The position numbers and the translations under genes were made by a program. The notes beneath the pieces are model-generated. The model ran no database searches. It was not told where the DNA came from and worked only from the letters and a program-made list of their open reading frames with translations. A stretch of DNA of 64,000 bases, taken from positions 18,732,565 to 18,796,564 of the forward strand of contig OY987228.1 of assembly GCA_963920705.1 (NCBI GenBank). The letters run 5' to 3'. This DNA comes from Odiellus spinosus. Taxonomy: Eukaryota; Arthropoda; Arachnida; Opiliones; Phalangiidae. Of this stretch, positions 13,171-25,863 are shown piece by piece (within the stretch, counting starts at the first letter, position 1; every line of letters starts with the position of its first letter).

Positions 13171-14636
13171 CGTAAGGGAAAGAAATGGTCAAAAAATGGG
13201 GGTAAAGTTGTATTAGTTTTTGGCTATAGTCATTTAATACCTTTAGCTATAAGGAAGAGCGGCTCTTTTTAGCGGGCTATGGCGAAATGGCGGCGGTTAT
13301 AAACGAAGGGTATAAGGTTTCCTCGCTACGTACCGCAGGTGGTACTGAAATGCCAGAGACTTGACGGATGAGATAGAGCCATGACTACCGGAGGTCGACT
13401 CTCTTTCGGTTCTCTCCGCGCTTGGAGATAAATTTCCCTTAAAACCTCCAGAACGTCGCCGGTACCCCGTGGTGGTGTGGCGCCCGCCAGGTATTTTTCC
13501 TACCTACCCTACGTTCCTTCTTTCTTCGATCGAAGGAAAACGTCAATTTTAAAACAATGGATCTTATCCACCCCTCCTCAACCCTCCCTATACGCTCTCG
13601 CGAATGTCTCGTACATGACGTTGGTTTTGAAGTGAATGTTTTTCTTTTCTCCCCTGAGATTCTTATCTCGTATTTGATAGGTTGTTGTTTTTGAGGTATT
13701 CTAAAAGAAGAGTAATTTACTATCGCTATAAATTGAAGCAACTTTTAATTAGGCTTACGCGTAGTTCGTTAAACTTCTACAAAAGAAGTTGCGGATTAAG
13801 CGAAAATAAACTTTTAATTGATGTTAATTAATTTACATATACCAGGAATTTAATCGGGGAATAGTTATCACGGCTTATCACCTATACTAAAATGTGTCTA
13901 ACAAATTAATGATGTTGCTAAGATTAATTAATTATTCGCTTTAATTCATTTAAAATGCCAGAAATAGCATATATAAATGTATTAAAGTACTTAAACTGTT
14001 TAAGAAAAATAATCGTTCTTTGATTAATTTATTTTATAAGTGTAAATATTCTTTCGAATCAAGGGAATTCGTTTGAAAATACTTAATATCTGTAATAATA
14101 TTATTCTCGGAGTAATAAGTAATAAGCAGTATTAAATGAAATCACCGAGGGATCATACATTTCCATTTTTATGATTCAAAAATTTATGATTTTCGTGGAA
14201 TTTTTAAATTTCAATGATAATTTTCCATATAGTAAACGTTTAGAAACTGTGAGATAGGGCATTTTGGCACGTGTCCGAAAATCACTTTCATGTAATACAT
14301 GACACGATTTTTGATCAACCACTTCGTAACCAGCACACTCGCGTGACAAATAAAGTGTCCAAATGATTCCTATTCACTTTTTTAAGTGGAGTTCTGAATT
14401 TACGAGAACTATTCGCTTCTTCGCGTGATTTAACATTGAGAATAAATACGATCCAACTTGTCCCATTGGTACATTAAATGCTTCTAACTCACTACTCACG
14501 CATTTTTGTTAACAGTTTTACCAAAGGTATATGGGAAAAATATTAATACATCATTCATAAACACGCCATCTGTAACTGACACTTTGTTGTATACCGGGTT
14601 AAAAAGTTATCGGTCAACATAATGCGCTCACGCAAG
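13171..14636. other. No recognisable gene; CpG-containing patch at 13.25-13.6 kb
   Basis: Positions 13250-13620 are richer in G/C than the flanks and carry a 100-codon minus frame (13439-13741) that resembles no family. The remainder is AT-rich. Regulatory function is possible but unsupported. Confidence 0.3.
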
Positions 14637-15260
14637 TTACGGTTAAAGGTTAAACGGTTAAAGGTTAAACAGTTAAAGGTTACAAAATCCTTCCTAAAAT
14701 CGCGAAATCATTCCTAAAATCGCAAAATCATTCCTAAAATCGCAAAATCAATCCTAAAATCGCAAAATCAATCCTAAAATCGCAAAATCAATCCTAAAAT
14801 CGCAAAATCAATCCTAAAATCGCAAAATCAATCCTAAAATCGCAAAATCAATCCTAAAATCGCAAAATCAATCCTAAAATCGCAAAATCAATCCTAAAAT
14901 CGCAAAATCAATCCTAAAATCGCAAAATCAATCCTAAAATCGCAAAATCAATCCTAAAATCGCAAAATCAATCCTAAAATCGCAAAATCAATCCTAAAAT
15001 CGCAAAATCAATCCTAAAATCGCAAAATCAATCCTAAAATCGCAAAATCAATCCTAAAATCGCAAAATCAATCCTAAAATCGCAAAATCAATCCTAAAAT
15101 CGCAAAATCAATCCTAAAATCGCAAAATCAATCCTAAAATCGCAAAATCAATCCTAAAATCGCAAAATCAATCCTAAAATCGCCAAACCATTCCTAAAAA
15201 AAAAAAATCGCAAAATCATTCCAGAAATAGCGAAATCATACTACAAGTAACGAAATCAAT
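14637..15260. repeat. 20-bp satellite array (25 units) with GGTTAAA leader
   Basis: A leader at about 14641-14681 repeats GGTTAAAGGTTAAAC (15 bp, about 2.7 copies). The main array runs 14691-15190 with units of the form ATCCTAAAATCGCAAAATCA. Units 1-3 start with T, unit 1 has CGCGAAATC, units 4-24 look identical, unit 25 has CGCCAAACC. A decayed tail with CGAAATCA words continues to about 15260 after a poly-A interruption. Variants sit at the edges, as expected if homogenisation is strongest in the middle. Confidence 0.95.
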
Positions 15261-15381
15261 TCGTGATTCCAAAATCCTTTACAAATTTTTGAAAATGCCC
15301 AACCCCCTCGTTTTTCAGAGTTTCATCAAAATTCAACGACCCCTGTATTTCGGCTATCGCTACGCGCAGCAAAGCGAAGCC

Positions 15382-18173
15382 GTTGGAACACTTTTACAGG
15401 CGCGAATACATTAAACAAAAATCAGGCGAAAATGAAATTTTTAAAGATATGGCAAGCTACGGATATTCGCGTTCTAATTACGAATAACGCCAGAGATAAA
15501 ATAAAATAAAATTTTAATTTCGAACTAATTAAAAATATTTGGAAGGTTCAAACTAAACAGAAGATTATAGATAAGTCAATATATTGAGCCTGAACCACGA
15601 GTGTAAATCTTTGGGACGCGAAAAGGGCTTAACGAATTCCAATTCCACCGTGGATAGATTAACTTCTTACGGGACGTAGGAGGAGTGATTCTAAGATAAG
15701 CCCGAAGGCGGGAAATAGCCAAAAATCTTTCAGGGCGAAACATTTCTGATTCAACTAAAATTCACGAGTGTAACGCGCCGAACTTTACAATCTAGTACAT
15801 ACACTTATATGTATTAGCCGCGAGGCTTTTCAAGAATTATTACCAAATTAGCAACGCCTAATGAACGGGTATTGCTAAGCGAAAGACCCACGGAGCAGAA
15901 TCCTATTTCCTCCCTTTATACCTTTTCGCTCTTAACAAGCGGCATCTATACCGAAGAAGGGATGGGGACGAACGCGTTTTCAACCCGCATTCTTATCAAA
16001 CCCCCTTTTCCATCCAACCATCCATCCATCCTCCTCCTCCCTTTTCATTTCCATCCCCTATACGCTTTTCGGAAAGGCATCCTCGTCTCTAGCATCCCTG
16101 GGAGCGTCGATGCCTTCGGTTACTTCGTCGTAAGGTATATACGGAACCCTAAAGATGATGAGGAGAGAAGCGAGCGAAACCGTATATAGCGAAGAGGGTG
16201 GAATTACGTCAGATTCGGGAGGAAAGGGTGCGGAAGAGGAGAGGGAAAACTCTTCATAAGCGAGTTATCGTGATTACTAGGCGGCCAAATAAGGTACGCT
16301 CCTTCGAGCGAGAGATGTAGAAGAGCGTACGTGTGGGAAGTAAAGGACGCGCGTGGAAGAGGTTGATGCTGGGGATGAGGAATATACGGAGATGGTAAGA
16401 GGCAACCGGGTGGTTATTGACGAAAAAGAAAAATAGGGGAGGGAAAGAGCTCTAGAGCGCTATAGCGAAGCCGCCGCTGGCACGGTCGCGAAACACTAGA
16501 ATCTTCTCCTAATTAGAAGAGAGCGGTAACGGGATTTAGCTCGGCTAGAAACCCCCTTCCCCCCGCGCTGTATACTTCGCTAAAACTGAGGTAGAAGCGC
16601 TCCGGAGTATAGGGTATTATATTACGAAAGGCTTGGAAAGGCGCCCCCGGGTTTCTCTACAATACGGTAATACCTAGTAATAGCCAGTTCCGGATCTAAG
16701 CCGAGCTAAGCCTCCACTAGCTACGGAAAGGGGATGGGGGAGAAGGAGCTCGACTCCTGAGGAGTAGGACGAGGGAAATAGAGAGAAAGAGCGGGGAAAG
16801 AGAAGGTTCCGCTCGGAGCGGAGCCGATAATGTTTAAACCAATGAGAAAAGGGTTCGGGCTGCCAACGTAATTCGTTATCGCACCCGTCGGCCAATAATA
16901 AGGCGGCTATCACGCCCCCGGAACCCCCGGGCCCCCCTTTTTGCACCCTTCATCCGGAGAGGAAGCTCCCCGCCCTTTTATCAATAAAGTTACGTGATGG
17001 AGTAGGTGGCTGGGAAGACGCCAACTCTGACGCCCTCGCGCCCGCTCCTAATACGGCTTCTAGAGTCCGCACCTTCGCACGGCGCCATTTCCAACTCTCA
17101 ACCCCCTCCCTAACCCCCCCGTACTCTACGCCCTTAGCTACTCTGTCCCCCTTACCCCACTCTTCCTCTAAACCTCTCTTACTCCGAATTCTCGAAAGAG
17201 AGAAGAATTTTGGGATCTATATACTCTCGTGGCGAAAGAGGCTGCGAGATTTCTTAAGGGTCTTCCTCGATCGATATTTTCGCTTCGTTCCTTTTTTTTT
17301 CTCTCATTCAACGTACCGTTGCTCCGAGAAAAGCCATTTGGAAAACTCCCCGAAAACCAGAATTATTTTTTAGTTTTTTTTTTTCTTTCCTTATCTTCGG
17401 TAAAGTTTCTGATATTTTCTCTTTCTCTCTTGTCCTTAAAAATAGGGAGGAATCTCTACTATCCTTTCATATATATAGTATACAGCCTTATAAAAGTACG
17501 AGAAGCCAAATAACAACCCGAGTCAGCCAAGTTCTAGGAAAGCTTCCGCAATTTTTTTTCGTCTAAGCTAAAAATCCTATTTCTGATGAGGCATTTTATC
17601 TATTTTTTTTCTTTTTCTTTTTCGAAAAGACATTGGGAATTATAATTACACCTAACATCGTATACTTGATTAAAGCGTATTCCAAGACTAATCTCGAACC
17701 ATATTTCAAAAGGTTGGTTCTATATGTTAGCAAATTTTCTAGCTTCATCATGCAAATTATATTAGAAAATTGTCAAAATAATGGTAATGATATTTAAATT
17801 TTTGTAAATTGGCTACTCTCTTCCTATAAATTTCACTAATTTTAATGAAAAGAGGCCTATATTAAATATATTAAATGAATCTGCTATTTTAAACAAAAAT
17901 TTCAGATATATTTATAATTCTACAGAAGAGAGCTTTAAATGAATATTGAATTTCTATCACAAATTCATATAGACATCTTCAACGAAGAGCGAGATTAATG
18001 TTGAAGGATTCGAGCTTCGTTGAAATTATTTATTATCTAGAATTTTCAAAATGAATTGTCCGAATTTAATTTACAAGATAAAAAGTACGCACTGAATTTT
18101 TTTTTTTTTTTTTTTAAATAACGATATTAAAAACAATATTAAGGCAAAAAAACGCCTGTAGAAGTGTTCCAAC
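15382..18173. mobile_element. 2.8-kb interval bounded by 21-bp inverted repeats, GC-rich core
   Basis: The left end GTTGGAACACTTTTACAGG (15382-15402 in full) and the right end at 18153-18173, which contains CCTGTAGAAGTGTTCCAAC, are inverted copies matching at 20 of 21 bases and point outward like transposon termini. Between them lies a CpG-containing, GC-rich block at about 15,850-17,250 with several frames of 90-105 codons (15872-16189 +, 16674-16946 -, 17229-17513 +), none recognised. No transposase was found and no target-site duplication is obvious. Alternatives are two unrelated insertions of one small repeat, or a promoter/CpG region that happens to be flanked. Confidence 0.45.
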
Positions 18174-20639
18174 CGTATTCACGGGTGTTGTACCTTAATG
18201 CCAGCGACCAGGGGATATATCTCGGTTTATTTATCCCATCCTATAATCGAAATTCTACGAGCCATTACGAGCTCATCGTTAAGCTAATAATGATTCACCG
18301 GCGGCTAACAAACAAAACGGATTACGAGGCAGACTAATCTAATTTATCATCAAGTACCGAACTACCAAACTTCGCCCTACATCCCTTCGGTCCTCTTAAC
18401 TAGTCTAATTCGACAATAACGACGAATAGATAAATCCCTGGAGGAGGAAAAAAATATTCCACAAAAAGATTCTATCTTAGAAAATATGATAAAAATACGT
18501 TCCAACGTGGAAATATAATACACCTGTTTTTAAAAGGTTAGTCTCATGAAAATTTACGTTTTTGGGTAAGAAAATAATCTAAGCCAGTAGGAAAAAAGGC
18601 AGTTTTAAAATTGGATTAAAAACATCTTATACGTTAAATATTTAGCTTTTTTAAAAATAAAATTAAAATATCAAAATCAATAAACAAATAATTTTCAATA
18701 TCGGAAGTATATTGACACGCTCACGTCAGACGGGAATATTTATTATGTTCGTTTCGTTTAAGAATCTTAAACTTAAATAAAAGATAAAGGCCAACATAAA
18801 AAACTTTGAAAATTAGTAGCAATAAAATTTAAAACCTAATTTTGAAGAAAATATTAAGTGAGAAGATAATGTTAATTATCTTTGATTGAAAATTATAGTT
18901 TTAGTTCTTTGCTTTGTGGGTTCTAATTATTTCGTATTAAAACTGTAGGTTGAATCAATTTCATCAGACTTATCCTTTAAAAATGTGGGAGATTTGGGAA
19001 AAAATAGGCCTAAAGGTAGAGAGGAGACATAAAAGGATGTCTAGTACATCGAGAAAAATCTTTGAAAATTGGGATGACAGCGACACACGGCAGAGTAACC
19101 AATGATAAAACGCGGACGACAATGCAATATTTCGCTTTCGAGGGAGGGATGGGATTCATTGTGAAAAGCGTGGTGGTCAAAGCCGGCCGGGCGGCGTGTA
19201 CGAACAAAATAACACGAGAAAAGGAAGGGAGGTCGAACCTTAGGGGACATATTTTTCCACCCATCGAGTTATAATAGAGGGAGAGAAAAAGCATCACCCA
19301 TACACGCACCTAGAGTCCGTCTTTTCCAAAAAGAGTAAAAAAATGGATATAGTTAGACGGAGGGTGGTAGGAGGAATGGGAACATTTTTTCTTTGTTGGA
19401 AATTCGAGGAAAACACGCGAAGAACGGGTCGATACCAACTACTATGACCCATACAATCCAGTAACAAAATATCGTAACTGAATATTTCGTTCAAAATTTT
19501 GATTCATTTTTGTCTGAAAATATTTAATCGAAACTGTCTACGAATAAAAATGGGAGACTTTGATTAATTTGAAATTTCATTCTCCGTTTCAATATACGAT
19601 CTAATTAACTCAATATGTTAATTATTATCTTACAATAAAAATGTATTTTTTAAGAATACTGCAAATTGTATGAATAGATGGTTGAAATTATTAAATATTG
19701 ATTTATATTAATTTAAACTGGATTGAATAAAAGCCAAGAAAATTTCCTGATACAATACAAATTTATTTTTTAAATATATTTGGAAATTAAATAAATTACT
19801 GTATTTTTGTGTAGTTTTGTTTCGTTACAAAAACAAGTTTTGCGCTCGGGCCCCAATTAAGAAGATACGTGCCCTCTCTAATTAGAAAATTGAACTTGAT
19901 TCAAAATTCACTTGATAAAAGGGAAGACCTATATTTCAACGCGCCCTCAACAGTCAGAGTTTGGTTAACCACCAAAGCTCGAGTTTTTTAATTGAAGTTT
20001 TTAATCTCCGCCATGTGTATCATCTTTTAAACATTGCCTTAGATTATTTCTTACCATGGGTTCGAAAATTTCGATTTAAAAACAGAATGTATCCCATTTT
20101 ATCCGCTCCATATATGTAGCGAATAATAATGAGTAGGGTTAATCCTAATTACCACTGTAGTTGGCCCCTATTTTGGAGTGAAGGCTATTTCGAAATTAAA
20201 AAAGGTAAACTACTATTTTCGTATTTTTTTTATAATTCTAGTTAAATCTGGTTTTATTTAAGCATATATTCATAAAAAATAAAAAAAAAAATGTTTATCA
20301 GTTATAAAAAGTCATATTCAGAGATTTTCCGTATCTAAAAATAACCCAAAGATGAAACCAAAAGCTTTTTACGGCTCGAAATTAAAATTACGATTTTTAA
20401 AATCCCTATATATTAAAATAAATTGAATATTTCTGGGTATATTTTTGATTTTTACACAAGATACGATATTTTAAACTTCAAATATAGCGAGATATATATG
20501 CTTTGATACGTGACATTAGCTTGACACTGGTCTCCAGGTGGTTGGTATTTCGCGAAAGAGAAAAAAAAAAGTGGGGGTCCCTCAATGTCTAGCTATATAC
20601 TTCAAAATTCGCCAACATTTTTCAAATAAGTATCCGAAC
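18174..20639. other. No recognised gene; ORF-dense patch at 19.0-19.3 kb
   Basis: At 19010-19309 frames of 70-99 codons are open on both strands together with higher G/C than the flanks, and words such as CATTGTG occur. Nothing matches a protein family I know, and multi-frame openness argues against simple coding. It could be a conserved enhancer. The rest is AT-rich. Confidence 0.3.
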
Positions 20640-21291
20640 GCGATAGGCTAGTACAGTCAAAGCCGCGCGCTGTATAAGGCTTCAAAAAGAAAAGAGCCCA
20701 TCATAACCTCCTCCTCTATATCGGTTCAAAGTATATAAGGGGAATGATTGACGCGGGCTATTCAATAGAGTTATAGATCTGTAGATTTTTTCCTCCAATA
20801 GGATGTTACATCCTCGAGGATCAGACGAAGCAATAAGTGAGGGGCAATTTTTCCCAGTCTACTCTTTTATATAAAAATCGCAATCTCACCCCCATTCACC
20901 CGAACGAAAAATACAAGGGAGTCAGCTACTTTTCAGTATAGGGTGCCTCGTGTTTTTAAAGGTAACGCGAATTCGTAAGCCTAACAACAAATTTTAGCTC
21001 GCTATTCTCGTAATGAAATATCAAAATTCTAACAATAAAAGTAAGCAACGGTCCCGTAGCTTAATAACATCAGCAAAGGGTCAGACGTACTACGGGACTA
21101 GCCAAAAGTCATCACCACTGTCTGGTTCGAGTGATTTGGGCTCTTCCTCGATGGAATTTAGGCGGGCCGCGCTTGGCTATATTGTCTTCCCCAACTCTGG
21201 AGTTTCTCCAATTTCACTATTTACACCTACCTCGGCAGCTAGAGTGTCTCGAATCAGAATCTGCCGGTACTTTTACCCGGACCTTTGCTGA
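20640..21291 (+). CDS. Possible promoter plus small hypothetical ORF (92 aa)
   Basis: An ATG at 21013 opens 92 codons to 21291. The first 53 residues are polar and Ser-rich (GTSQKSSPLSGSSDLGSSS), unlike the Phe/Ile-rich spurious frames elsewhere here. Upstream are TATATAAGG near 20736 and TTTTATATAAAA near 20865. I recognise no domain and see no partner exon. The end is 28 bp before a foldback element. It may be chance; low confidence. Confidence 0.15.
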
Positions 21292-21318
21292 TAGTAATAA
21301 GCTATACGGGGCGTTGTA

Positions 21319-21483
21319 TTCCGCCTGTCACCATGGAAATAAACTCACCTAGGCTTCCCCGTGAATTTACGCATTCCTCAACACATATTTTTGGTCAAAG
21401 TCAAACTAAGACCTGTTTTGAGGAAAGCCTAAATGCAAGGGGAAGCCTAGAAGGTGCGTTTATTTCCAGGATGACAGGCGGAA
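21319..21483. mobile_element. Foldback MITE, 165 bp
   Basis: Left arm TTCCGCCTGTCACCATGGAA continues into TAGGCTTCCCC; the right arm GGGGAAGCCTAG runs on to ATGACAGGCGGAA. The arms pair over about 40 bp with few mismatches, leaving an 80-bp loop. Non-coding. Confidence 0.75.
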
Positions 21484-21963
21484 GATTCTAGACCTTTAAC
21501 CTTCGTGTCCAGATTTCGATGGTCCATGACCTTGATGACTAAATAATTTCCTATTGAGCTTGTGGACAAGCAGGAATTTAATATTAACCCAACTCTTAAG
21601 TTCGCAACATTGCACACAGGTTACTAATCAAAATTTGTACGAAATAGACTTTTTTTTAAAAACCGAAACCATTTTCAATTAACGTTAATATAGGATTCAC
21701 GTAGCCTTTAAACTAAGCCATAGCTAGAGGGAATTTTTCCTTATACGATACCCATCAGCTTATATTTTGTCCTGTTTATTCCGTACATACGGATAAAGGG
21801 AAATTTTAATATCTTGGGGATGTATATTAAAAGAAATGTATAAAAAAATGAGTTGGGAATTTACTATAGAGAAACATATTTGGCTATAAGCAGTCTGCTC
21901 CAGTGATAGCGCGTATCAGATTGGTTATTTATATAGGGTAACTCAAAATGTTTGATCGTGATC

Positions 21964-22440
21964 AAAGTGCTAGATCAAAAAATAGCAAATTTATAGATTA
22001 TAGTACGTTTTATTTCCAATATTTGGACTGTAATAATACGAGTTTACAAACATTATTCAAACTCTGAAAAGGTTTCGTGAAATCGTGATAAATCGCGCTT
22101 AATTATCAAAGTAACGAAATTAAACTCGAAAGAATTTCAGATATTTATAAAAGGACATCAGAATTGCTGTTGAAAATGAGAGTTTTCTTTGAAACGTAGC
22201 GTGAATTAACCAAAAGAGGTGTTTAGTTAGTTCACGCGCCATCTTTAGACGGTCTCTTATTGGCATCAGCAATTCCGATAAGATTTTGAAACGGATTTAG
22301 GCTTAGCGAGTCTATATACTTCGCGACTTTCATAAGAGTTTACCGCGAAACCTTTGGGTGCAGTTTTGATAATGATTTAAGAGTATTAAAACAGTGCAAA
22401 TAGCCTAAAAATAACTTATTTTCAGAGTATATAGTATTCG
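21964..22440. mobile_element. Copy of the TACTAGACT-type MITE
   Basis: The right end (about 22410-22440) reads AATAACTTATTTTCAGAGTA and matches the family end near 50700-50728. Internal motifs TTTAGGCTTAGCGAGTC and GACTTTCATAAGAG match the 50.4-kb copy. The left end near 21964 (GTGCTAGAT) is diverged. An internal pair around ATCAGCAATTCCGA and CAGAATTGCTG adds a second inverted repeat. Confidence 0.55.
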
Positions 22441-23763
22441 TTTTTCCGTGTTTAAAGTCAATATTATATGGTCAGGTAAGCGCATTTTAATTGTGGGTTT
22501 TTCTTGTCGTAGCTTAATCTCCAACTGAAGATTTTTTGAATATACATTTTGAAATCAGAAGCCTATGTGGTGTAAAAATTAGATGTGGATAAACGAACTA
22601 ATTGAGGTATCATTAAGCCGCATTTTACATCAAGTTATTTTTTGGCAAAGTGTATATCGATCTTTCTCGCCAAAACATATTCTTAATCCAAAGGTTTACT
22701 GGCTTTAAACGATAGAGATACGGATATCTTAACGAATTTGACACGTACTACCTGTCTCTTGGATAAAAGTTGATTTAAAACGGGGCTTAAAATAGTTAAA
22801 AATCGAACTATATAGGAATGACATTTTCAAAAATTAGTTAACCATTTGGTTTTCCTTCTCTTCAAATCTCCTTCTGATTCAATATTTGTTTAATTACAAT
22901 TATATTTCAAAATGATAGCTTTGAAATTCGAAATTATCTTCTAAAAATATAGGTTAGCTTTGAAATTTTTAAATTAGTCCAAATGATATCTTTCAAAAAA
23001 TATTTTCCCAAAATCGGTTTGAACTAAATTTTTTCCAAATTTCAAAAGTAAATCAAAAATTCGCAAAAGGCTTAGAAAATCTAAAATGTGATAATCTTAC
23101 CGAATAATAGATACCCTACGAATAAATTGCATACTTATACCTTAAACTTAAATTTACCAAACTATAATTTACCACTGATCTAATTATTAATTATATCATT
23201 TTTATAATACGAATTTTGAACACTGAGCTTATAAAATTAAATCACACTTTAATAGTAACGTAATTAAAAGCCAATAAAAGCTATATATCATTAAAGTTAA
23301 CGAGCATTTTTAATTCATCAGGTCACGAAGATAATTGACTAAGCCTAACTCGCTTTAATTCGATCGTTATACAAGATTCTGATCCTGAAACATCCATCGA
23401 CAACATTTTAGGCTTATACGTTAGCGAGCTTAGAGCGGATGGAACCCCCTTACGTAAACAAACGCTCTTCAAAACGGGATATTATTATTAATAATATGCG
23501 AAATCAAATCCCGCTGTTTAGTAAGGTTGAATACATGGCTTATAGGCGGGATAACTGCTAATTACTTGTTTATGTAAGTTCCCCTTTCAACGTTAAGGGT
23601 GTTAAAGGTACCTTCACATTTCACAAACGCCCCCCAGAAACGTGTAAATGCTAGGAGTGCGTTATCTGAATAGCATTCATTGTCGGTTACGAGTTAAAAT
23701 TAATTAATTTAATAATTTATCATCATTTTGGGGTTATAAGTGATTTAATAAATTGCTAAATAT
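22441..23763. other. No recognisable gene
   Basis: AT-rich sequence without credible open frames. Nothing supportable beyond scattered A/T runs. Confidence 0.4.
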
Positions 23764-23931
23764 GTCGAGATTTGGACAAGATATTTCTGATATTTTTATT
23801 TTTATTCATAATTTGAAATTATCCACGGGAAGTCGATGATAAAGCCAATGTAATCGAAATATTTAACTGATAATTATCAATAATTAACTGATTATCTAAA
23901 TATTACTGGATTATCTTGTCCAAATCCCGAC
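23764..23931. mobile_element. MITE, 168 bp, 20-bp inverted termini
   Basis: Ends are GTCGAGATTTGGACAAGATA and TATCTTGTCCAAATCCCGAC; inverted they match at 19 of 20 bases. The interior contains repeated AATTATC words. Non-coding. Confidence 0.8.
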
Positions 23932-24528
23932 CTCTAGCTAAAAGAGCATTTTAGGATAAGTTTGGTGATTTAAGATCAAATGTTTGCACCCTTGTCTTGC
24001 GCCTTTAACTAAATTCATTATCGAGAATAATAAAAAAACGATAAAAAATATTTTTCTAGTTTGATTTTTTAACTAATAACTTATAATTGGTTTCTGTTGT
24101 TGTATTTTAAGAGCATATTTATCTTACAAAGTCATATCTTACACCTATACGGATAGTATTATTAAAATAAACAATATATTCATTCATATTGAAGTTGGAT
24201 GATTGTAAAAAATGCAACAAAATAAAGATAAGCTTTATTTTTCGAAGTCAAACTAACATTTTTAGGATTCTCACTCATTTGATTTGTGAAGGGGACTTGA
24301 ATCATATAAGTTTATACCAAATTATGGTTTTTACGCTTACTTAGTATAACGTAAACATTTGGTTACTACGTCAACTCTGTATGTCTATTATAAAATTCAT
24401 TATACAAAATTGTCCGCACTTATACTAATAAACTATTGCTGAAATTGCGATATTCTAACACCGATAAATATCGTTTGATCATGTATATTAAAGTCATTTA
24501 GTTTAGATTTGATCTATTATTTATAATC

Positions 24529-24861
24529 GATATTTTCAAGAATTCATTCAGGTTCCATAAGAATATGGGAGGGCCGCGATTCAATAACCATCCTCCCAAA
24601 CTTTGTAGCAATAGTTCGTCTGCTTCGAATCGATTTTTCAAGTAAATCGCTCCTGAAATCTATTATTAACCCGCGCCACTAACGACCTTGACATAATATT
24701 TTGGGTAATAAAAATGGAGCCGACCGAAAAAAGATCTAAGCGTAAAATGTTGCGAAAATTGCAGACGAACTTTTGTTACAAAGTTTGGGAGGATGGTAAC
24801 AGAGGTATAAAGCTATGCTCCCATATTCTTATGGAACCTGAATGGATTCTTGATATTTTTG
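24529..24861. mobile_element. Foldback element, about 333 bp
   Basis: Left arm TTCAGGTTCCATAAGAATAT (about 24548-24567) pairs with ATATTCTTATGGAACCTGAA (about 24823-24842); a second block ATCCTCCCAAACTTTGT (24591) pairs with ACAAAGTTTGGGAGGAT (24779). The arms exceed 100 bp on each side with some gaps. Non-coding. Confidence 0.8.
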
Positions 24862-25863
24862 CAATGATAAATATATTATAAAGCCTATTAATTGTAGAGA
24901 CAATTGCAAGATAGTCATATGATAATATCAAGAACAAATTGAAGACCCTTACGTAAAAATGGCGTCTGCTATTGACCCCGTCTCACCCACGATCAACTTA
25001 AATCAGTTCCTATATCGTACTATAAATTGGCCGTAGAGAATAAATAAGCAGACGTCGTTTTAAGCATTAATTATAATTTATGGTAATCTATCACAATGTT
25101 TTTGAATGCCTATTAATTGTACTTTTTACGAAAAAGACGACCTGATGACGTTTCAGAACGCACGAAAATCAACTGTAGATTCTAAAATAACAACGCGACC
25201 GCAAATGCTACTCAATTTCCATTTGGAGTTCTTGAAAAATCATCTATAAATACAGTATTGTACAGCAAATAAATCGCGTTCCAAGTTCAAAATGTGAACA
25301 GGTTTTACCTAATATATAGTTTCCATGGAATAAAGATTAACGCTGTATTTCCAAAAGAAAAAACTTCTTACAGATAAAGAGATAGTTACTAAAAAATATT
25401 GCCCACGGCGTTTCAAATATACATCAAAGGGATATCGTTTTTCGTGACGAATTAAATTGAAAGATTTCTCAAATGATACACGTATCCGAAAACTGATTAA
25501 ATTTAATACTCCACTTTAGGAAAGTGGAAGAAAAAAATAAAATCAGATTATAAGAGAGAGAGGAAATGGATTAATTTAACTCCTATACAAGAAAGCGACT
25601 CTCGAGACTGATAAAAAGTATTCCCAATTGGCGTCAAATTCAGGAATCGGAATCGCAGCTGAAAGTGATAGCCGCGTATAAAGTAATTTCTTTGGAACAT
25701 ACCACGATTTTATCAAACATATATAGAATAAGTCTTATATTGATTTAAAGAAGTTGGTATCTCTTAGCCGAAGAAGTTATTGCATTTTAAAGACCACATA
25801 AATCTGAGTAAAATAGAAAGTTTTGACATCGTGTCCATGCAGATAATGTCATCCGAAATGAAA
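24862..25863. other. No recognisable gene
   Basis: AT-rich sequence between two foldback elements; no credible frame or regulatory signature. Confidence 0.4.
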
